Part shown: piece by piece, positions 62,381 through 64,000 of the stretch
Numbering within the stretch: position 1 is the stretch's first letter
How the letters are laid out: each line of letters opens with the position of its first letter
Assembly (NCBI GenBank): GCA_023411715.1
Contig: JAEYOM010000112.1
Coordinates: forward strand, 1 to 64,000
DNA from: Bacillota bacterium
GTDB lineage: Bacteria; Bacillota; Clostridia; Acetivibrionales; DTU013
Length of the DNA: 64,000 nucleotides
Reading direction: 5' to 3'
Program-made: the position numbers and the translations under genes
Notes under the pieces: generated by a model
Told to the model about the DNA's origin: nothing
Databases searched by the model: none
What the model saw: only the letters and a program-made list of their open reading frames with translations

Positions 62381-63430
62381 TTGATTACACTGAAAGAAAT
62401 TGCACAAATGTGCGGTGTCTCAACCTCAACCATATCAAATATTCTAAACGGCAAGAAAAAGGTTAGCGAAGCCACCAGACAGAGGGTACTCGAGATTGTT
62501 AAGCAAACAGGATACCAGCCTAATTATTTTGCGCAGGGTATGAGAAAACAAAGGACGAATATCATCGGTATCCTGACGGAAGATCTGAGCCAGTTCAATT
62601 CCCCGCCAATTATCGAAAGAATTATGGCTTACTGCGAGAATATGAATTACAGAACGATTCTGATTAACATGCGCCTTTATGACAGGTGGAGAAATACATG
62701 GTTTACTGATGAAAAGAAATTGCATTCAGTACTGGACCCCGCCATTCAAGAGCTGCTCTCCATTAAAGTGGACGGAATAATATATGTAGCGGGACATGGC
62801 AGGGTCATCAACTGCTTTCCCGATGAATTCAAAGTTCCGGCCATGGTGGTTTATGCATACTCAAAGTCGCCGAAATTTACTTCCGTCATAATTGATGATG
62901 AGAAGGGCGGATATGATATGACGCAGTATCTGATCTCAATGGGTCATCGCAGGATAGGCGTGATTGCCGGAACGGCCGATAATTTGCATACTCAAAAAAG
63001 GAAGTTGGGGTATCAAAAGGCGCTATATGAGAATCAAATACAATATAATACCGACTTGATCAAATATGGCGACTGGGAAAGGCAGTCGGGCTGTAGGGAA
63101 GTTGAAAAGCTTATCAGCAAAGGCGTTACCGCCGTTTTCTGCATGAATGATACAATGGCCGCAGGTGTTTATGACTACCTGGAGGAACATGGTATGAAAG
63201 CAGGAGAGGATTTATCTGTTGCCGGATATGATAACAAGGAAATTTCGGAATTTTTAAGACCTGCGCTTACAACAAATGAGATCCCATTTACTGACATCGG
63301 TACAAAATCCGCGGAAATCATGATAAGGTCACTAAACGAAAGCAGTGAAAGCAATGAAAACTGCGAGGCTGCGGCGATCATCAATATACCATGCCATATA
63401 ATTAAGCGTAATTCCGTAAAGAGGGTCTAG
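62381..63430 (+). CDS. LacI-family transcriptional regulator
   Basis: About 349 residues from a TTG at 62381 (AAGGAAAGGA upstream). The helix-turn-helix starts at residue 2 (ITLKEIAQMCGVSTSTISNILNGKKKVSEATRQRV), as is usual for LacI/GalR proteins. The periplasmic-binding-protein-like effector domain occupies about 60-345 (NIIGILTEDLSQFNSPPI; DGIIYVAG; MGHRRIGVIAG; FCMNDTMAAGVYDYLEEHG; VAGYDNKEISEFLRPALTT). It precedes a sugar-type ABC permease, which it probably controls in response to a sugar. Confidence 0.9.
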   Translation: MITLKEIAQMCGVSTSTISNILNGKKKVSEATRQRVLEIVKQTGYQPNYFAQGMRKQRTNIIGILTEDLSQFNSPPIIERIMAYCENMNYRTILINMRLYDRWRNTWFTDEKKLHSVLDPAIQELLSIKVDGIIYVAGHGRVINCFPDEFKVPAMVVYAYSKSPKFTSVIIDDEKGGYDMTQYLISMGHRRIGVIAGTADNLHTQKRKLGYQKALYENQIQYNTDLIKYGDWERQSGCREVEKLISKGVTAVFCMNDTMAAGVYDYLEEHGMKAGEDLSVAGYDNKEISEFLRPALTTNEIPFTDIGTKSAEIMIRSLNESSESNENCEAAAIINIPCHIIKRNSVKRV

Positions 63431-63537
63431 ATAGCAAACAGGTTCCGAATGGCATATTCTGCTTTCCAATCTGTTTAAATTACAATATTGTACTAAATAT
63501 TATTATTCTTAATTTTTGTACAAATTTCCTTCGTTGG

Positions 63538-63566
63538 TTGACTTTTGCACTACATGTGCATATAAT
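63538..63566 (+). promoter_or_regulatory. Strong sigma-A promoter with an operator-like dyad
   Basis: TTGACT (63538-63543), 17-nt spacer, TATAAT (63561-63566). The spacer contains TGCAC-tacat-GTGCA, a candidate operator for the LacI-type protein. The leader to the ATG at 63691 is about 120 nt. Confidence 0.8.
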
Positions 63567-63690
63567 TACATATGAGGTAAAACGATTGACCAAGGAATTT
63601 GTCTATAAGGAGCCTTTATTTTCTATAAATATTATCAGAATGAGTAATTCGCTCGAGTTAATTTCCTGATAAGTAAGGAGGGCTTTCCGG

Positions 63691-64000
63691 ATGAGGTTGA
63701 TTGGTGACAGGAGAAAGGCCAGATCGTTTCGAGAATTTCTGTACATATTGCCTTTCCTGGCTATTGTAGCTGTCTTTGCATACTATCCGCTTTATGGATG
63801 GTTTTATGCTTTTTTCGATTATAAACCTCCATTCCCGTTGACCTGGGAAAAGTTTGTCGGCCTGAAATGGTTCGCTACAATGGTATCGAACAAGGTCAGG
63901 ATCAATCAGCTACTGGAGGTATTGAGGAACACGTTTGCAATCAGCGGCCTCAGCCTTGGTTTCTCGTGGTTTCCTATGATTTTTGCCGTTTTTCTTAATG
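63691..64000 (+). CDS. Carbohydrate ABC transporter permease, LplB type (partial)
   Basis: ATG behind AAGGAGGG; the gene runs off the right edge after about 103 codons. It starts MRLIGDRRKARSFREF and continues LYILPFLAIVAVFAYYPLYGW, the typical first helix of LplB-type permeases, then FVGLKWFATMVSN and LRNTFAISGLSLGF. It is the first gene of what is probably a permease-permease-binding protein operon under the LacI-type regulator. Confidence 0.88.
   Translation, partial: MRLIGDRRKARSFREFLYILPFLAIVAVFAYYPLYGWFYAFFDYKPPFPLTWEKFVGLKWFATMVSNKVRINQLLEVLRNTFAISGLSLGFSWFPMIFAVFLN

Overview
The window looks like the chromosome of a low-to-mid GC, monoderm, anaerobic member of the Clostridia, possibly near Ruminiclostridium/Acetivibrio. 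That placement is an inference. It rests on a WalRK operon carrying YycH, YycI, MurA, YycJ and RlmH, the MurT/GatD lipid II amidation pair, S-layer-type secreted proteins, a VanW-domain protein, LplB/YtcP-type ABC transporters with YesMN-type two-component genes, and G-rich Shine-Dalgarno sites throughout. No tRNA, rRNA or CRISPR array was seen.

Layout. 1-4300 (minus): a TPR lipid-free secreted protein running off the left edge, a GT-C-like membrane protein, a small membrane protein and a GDPD-like secreted phosphodiesterase. 4400-7300: an iron alcohol dehydrogenase, an MFS transporter with an apparent N-terminal frameshift and a nitroreductase remnant. 7600-19620 (plus): a coherent reductive pyrimidine-degradation locus with a PucR regulator, class III aminotransferase, Fe-alcohol dehydrogenase, ABC transporter (ATPase, two permeases, substrate-binding protein), dihydropyrimidinase, a DPD/PreA-like reductase and an M20 N-carbamoyl amidohydrolase. 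Read in order, the enzymes would import a pyrimidine, reduce it, open the ring, release carbamate/ammonia, transaminate beta-alanine and reduce malonic semialdehyde to 3-hydroxypropionate. Two members are unusual. The substrate-binding protein is circularly permuted, and the reductase joins the N-terminal Fe-S module of DPD directly to the FMN barrel without the FAD/NAD(P)H domains.

19640-22940 (minus): a DNA-alkylation-repair remnant, two metallo-beta-lactamase-fold hydrolases and a TPR membrane protein, separated by direct repeats that resemble the 3' end of rlmH. 22945-31622 (minus): rlmH, yycJ, murA, yycI, yycH, a secreted unknown, walK and walR. 31876-43917 (minus): a cell-surface block of two S-layer-like proteins, two TolC-like coiled-coil proteins and two tandem O-antigen-ligase-family proteins. 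The larger S-layer-like gene has two consensus sigma-A promoters exactly 200 bp apart and a structured leader. 44350-45085: an IS200-type element with hairpin ends.

45364-55877: an OmpR-type two-component pair, an oligosaccharide ABC transporter (two permeases and a binding protein) and a YesM kinase flanked by two YesN regulators. 56098-58301 (plus): murT-gatD. 58313-62099: a VanW protein, a C45-type acyltransferase/hydrolase and an MFS drug-efflux-type protein behind a leader-peptide attenuator. 62381-64000: a LacI-type regulator and the start of another LplB-type permease with a strong promoter.
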